Assembly (NCBI GenBank): GCA_027031565.1
Contig: JALVPX010000122.1
Coordinates: 1-14,621 of the forward strand
Length of the DNA stretch: 14,621 nt
Origin: Deltaproteobacteria bacterium
GTDB lineage: Bacteria > Desulfobacterota > Dissulfuribacteria > Dissulfuribacterales > JALVPX01
Direction of reading: 5' to 3'
Under the pieces are notes generated by a model. That model saw only the letters and a list, made by a program, of their open reading frames with translations. It was not told where the DNA came from and did no database searches. The translations under genes and the position numbers were made by a program. Each line of letters opens with the position of its first letter. Positions within the stretch are counted from its first letter, which is position 1. Shown piece after piece: positions 13,675-14,621 of this stretch.

Positions 13675-14432
13675 CGTGCGAATTGTTTGCAGAAGGAGAT
13701 TCTTTGATCCACAAGCTTGATCCACGCCCCAAGGTTGCCGGGGCCATTTTGTTTTCCGTGTTTCTCATCTTCGTTCACCATCTTCCTGCTTTGTGCGCAG
13801 CATTGGCTGGTTCAGTTATCCTTGCAGCCCTGGCCAAGCTGGACAAGCGGCTTTTGCTCAAAAGACTTTTCATAATAAATTTGTTTATTGTATTTGTTTG
13901 CGTGTTCCTGCCATGGAGCGTAGCAGGCCCACCGGTTTCGCTGCCGCTTCTTCCCAATCCTTCCACAAAGGGCCTTAAGATGGCTGTTTTACTTTTTCTG
14001 AAGTCAAACTCCATGGTGCTGTTCAATATTGGTCTGCTTTCCACCTCATCAATTTTTGCCATTAATCACGCCATGGCACACATGAAATTCCCACCCAAAT
14101 TGATAAACCTCTTCTTCTTTTCCTGGCGTTACCTTCATGTGCTTGAGGAGGAATTTCACAAGATGAGACGTGCTGCCCTGGCCCGCGGTTTCGTATCAAG
14201 ATCTTCCCTGTTGACCTATAGAGTCTATGCCAATATCTTGGGCGGCCTTTTCGTCCGCAGCATGGATCGTGGCGAGAGGGTGTACAGGGCCATGATATGC
14301 CGTGGCTTTAACGGCTCATTTCCGCTCTTGTCCCATTTCCATTTTCACCGGCGCGATATTGGAGCCGCCTTGGCTTTTGGGACCTTCTTGATCATTCTTG
14401 CAGGTATGGAATGGCTCGTGAAAAACCACTAA
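13671..14432 (+). CDS. nikQ: NikQ/CbiQ, T-component of the nickel/cobalt ECF transporter
   Basis: A 253-residue integral membrane protein with about five to six helices. The N-terminus SLIHKLDPRPKV is the typical EcfT/CbiQ start. The cytoplasmic coupling region holds SWRYLHVLEEEFHKMRRA and the two Arg-Gly signatures that dock onto the ATPases: ALARGF (R172-G173) and AMICRGF (R211-G212). It couples ATP hydrolysis by NikO to metal translocation through NikM. The ATG overlaps the NikM-NikL stop by four bases (ATGA), with AAGGA just upstream, and its 3' end overlaps the nikO start by 22 bp, so the complex is translated in a coupled manner. A histidine-rich patch near the C-terminus (HFHFHRR) may be worth noting for metal contact. 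Confidence 0.9.
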   Translation: MTCELFAEGDSLIHKLDPRPKVAGAILFSVFLIFVHHLPALCAALAGSVILAALAKLDKRLLLKRLFIINLFIVFVCVFLPWSVAGPPVSLPLLPNPSTKGLKMAVLLFLKSNSMVLFNIGLLSTSSIFAINHAMAHMKFPPKLINLFFFSWRYLHVLEEEFHKMRRAALARGFVSRSSLLTYRVYANILGGLFVRSMDRGERVYRAMICRGFNGSFPLLSHFHFHRRDIGAALAFGTFLIILAGMEWLVKNH

Positions 14433-14621
14433 TTCAGATATCCGGCCTCCGATTTGGTTATCCAGGAAGGGGGCTTCTCTTCAATGGCCTTGATTTCCTC
14501 TTGAACGAGGGGGACAGGGTGGCGCTTTGCGGTGAAAATGGTGCAGGTAAGAGTACCCTGTTTCTTAATATGCTCGGCCTCATGCCATTCGATAGAGGGA
14601 GCATACGCTTTTGGGGAAAGG
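14411..14621 (+). CDS. nikO: NikO/CbiO, ATPase of the nickel/cobalt ECF transporter (3' partial)
   Basis: The first 70 codons of an ABC ATPase run off the window end. The ATG at 14411 lies inside the last codons of nikQ, with AGG seven bases upstream, and gives MAREKPLIQISGLRFGYPG. The A-loop aromatic is Y17 in the FGYPG context, and the Walker A motif is GENGAGKST (41-49). The LNEGDRVALCG strand before it is usual for CbiO/EcfA ATPases. It would power uptake with NikQ and the NikM fusion. Signature, Walker B and switch motifs lie outside the window, so completeness cannot be judged. Confidence 0.9.
   Translation, partial: MAREKPLIQISGLRFGYPGRGLLFNGLDFLLNEGDRVALCGENGAGKSTLFLNMLGLMPFDRGSIRFWGK

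Noticed and set aside
1..14621. CRISPR array, insertion sequence or prophage
   Set aside because: No regularly spaced repeats, transposase, integrase or phage structural gene was found on either strand.

Overview
The window reads as a chromosomal segment of a Gram-negative, anaerobic, probably deltaproteobacterial (Desulfobacterota-type) organism. This is inferred from gene content: an outer-membrane porin, multihaem and haem-binding periplasmic proteins, a periplasmic nitrate reductase (Nap) cluster with the NapM type of tetrahaem cytochrome described from Desulfovibrio desulfuricans, and a NikK/NikL-type nickel ECF transporter. The genus cannot be fixed from the sequence. No phage genes, insertion sequence or CRISPR array was seen.

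Region 1 (1-1569, plus strand): the last codons of an unidentified gene and its terminator, a promoter region with direct repeats, an AlgE/alginate-export-family porin, and a second strong terminator. Region 2 (1633-6331, plus strand): a compact operon napM-napA-napD-napG-napH. NapA would reduce nitrate in the periplasm. NapD would be its Tat-signal chaperone. NapH and NapG would pass quinol electrons outward, and NapM is the likely soluble electron carrier in place of the missing NapB. No NapC is present here.

Region 3 (6279-11498, minus strand): an OmpR/PhoB-family response regulator whose 3' end overlaps napH by 53 bp, its histidine kinase with a periplasmic Tll0287-like (DUF3365) sensor carrying a CxxCH haem motif, a DUF2207 membrane protein with a glycine-rich tail, LemA, and a tRNA-Lys(CTT) with its own promoter and terminator. 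The two-component pair is the obvious candidate local regulator, but what it controls cannot be read from the sequence.

Region 4 (11688-14621, plus strand): a good sigma-70-type promoter drives a tight operon for metal uptake. It encodes NikK (DUF4198), a NikM-NikL fusion, the NikQ/CbiQ T-component and the start of the NikO/CbiO ATPase, which runs off the window. The accessory set K and L, and the lack of CbiN, favour nickel over cobalt. The most unusual items are the NikM-NikL fusion with an internal signal-peptide-like segment, the NapB/NapC-less nap operon, the haem-sensor kinase beside it, and a strong hairpin between napA and napD.
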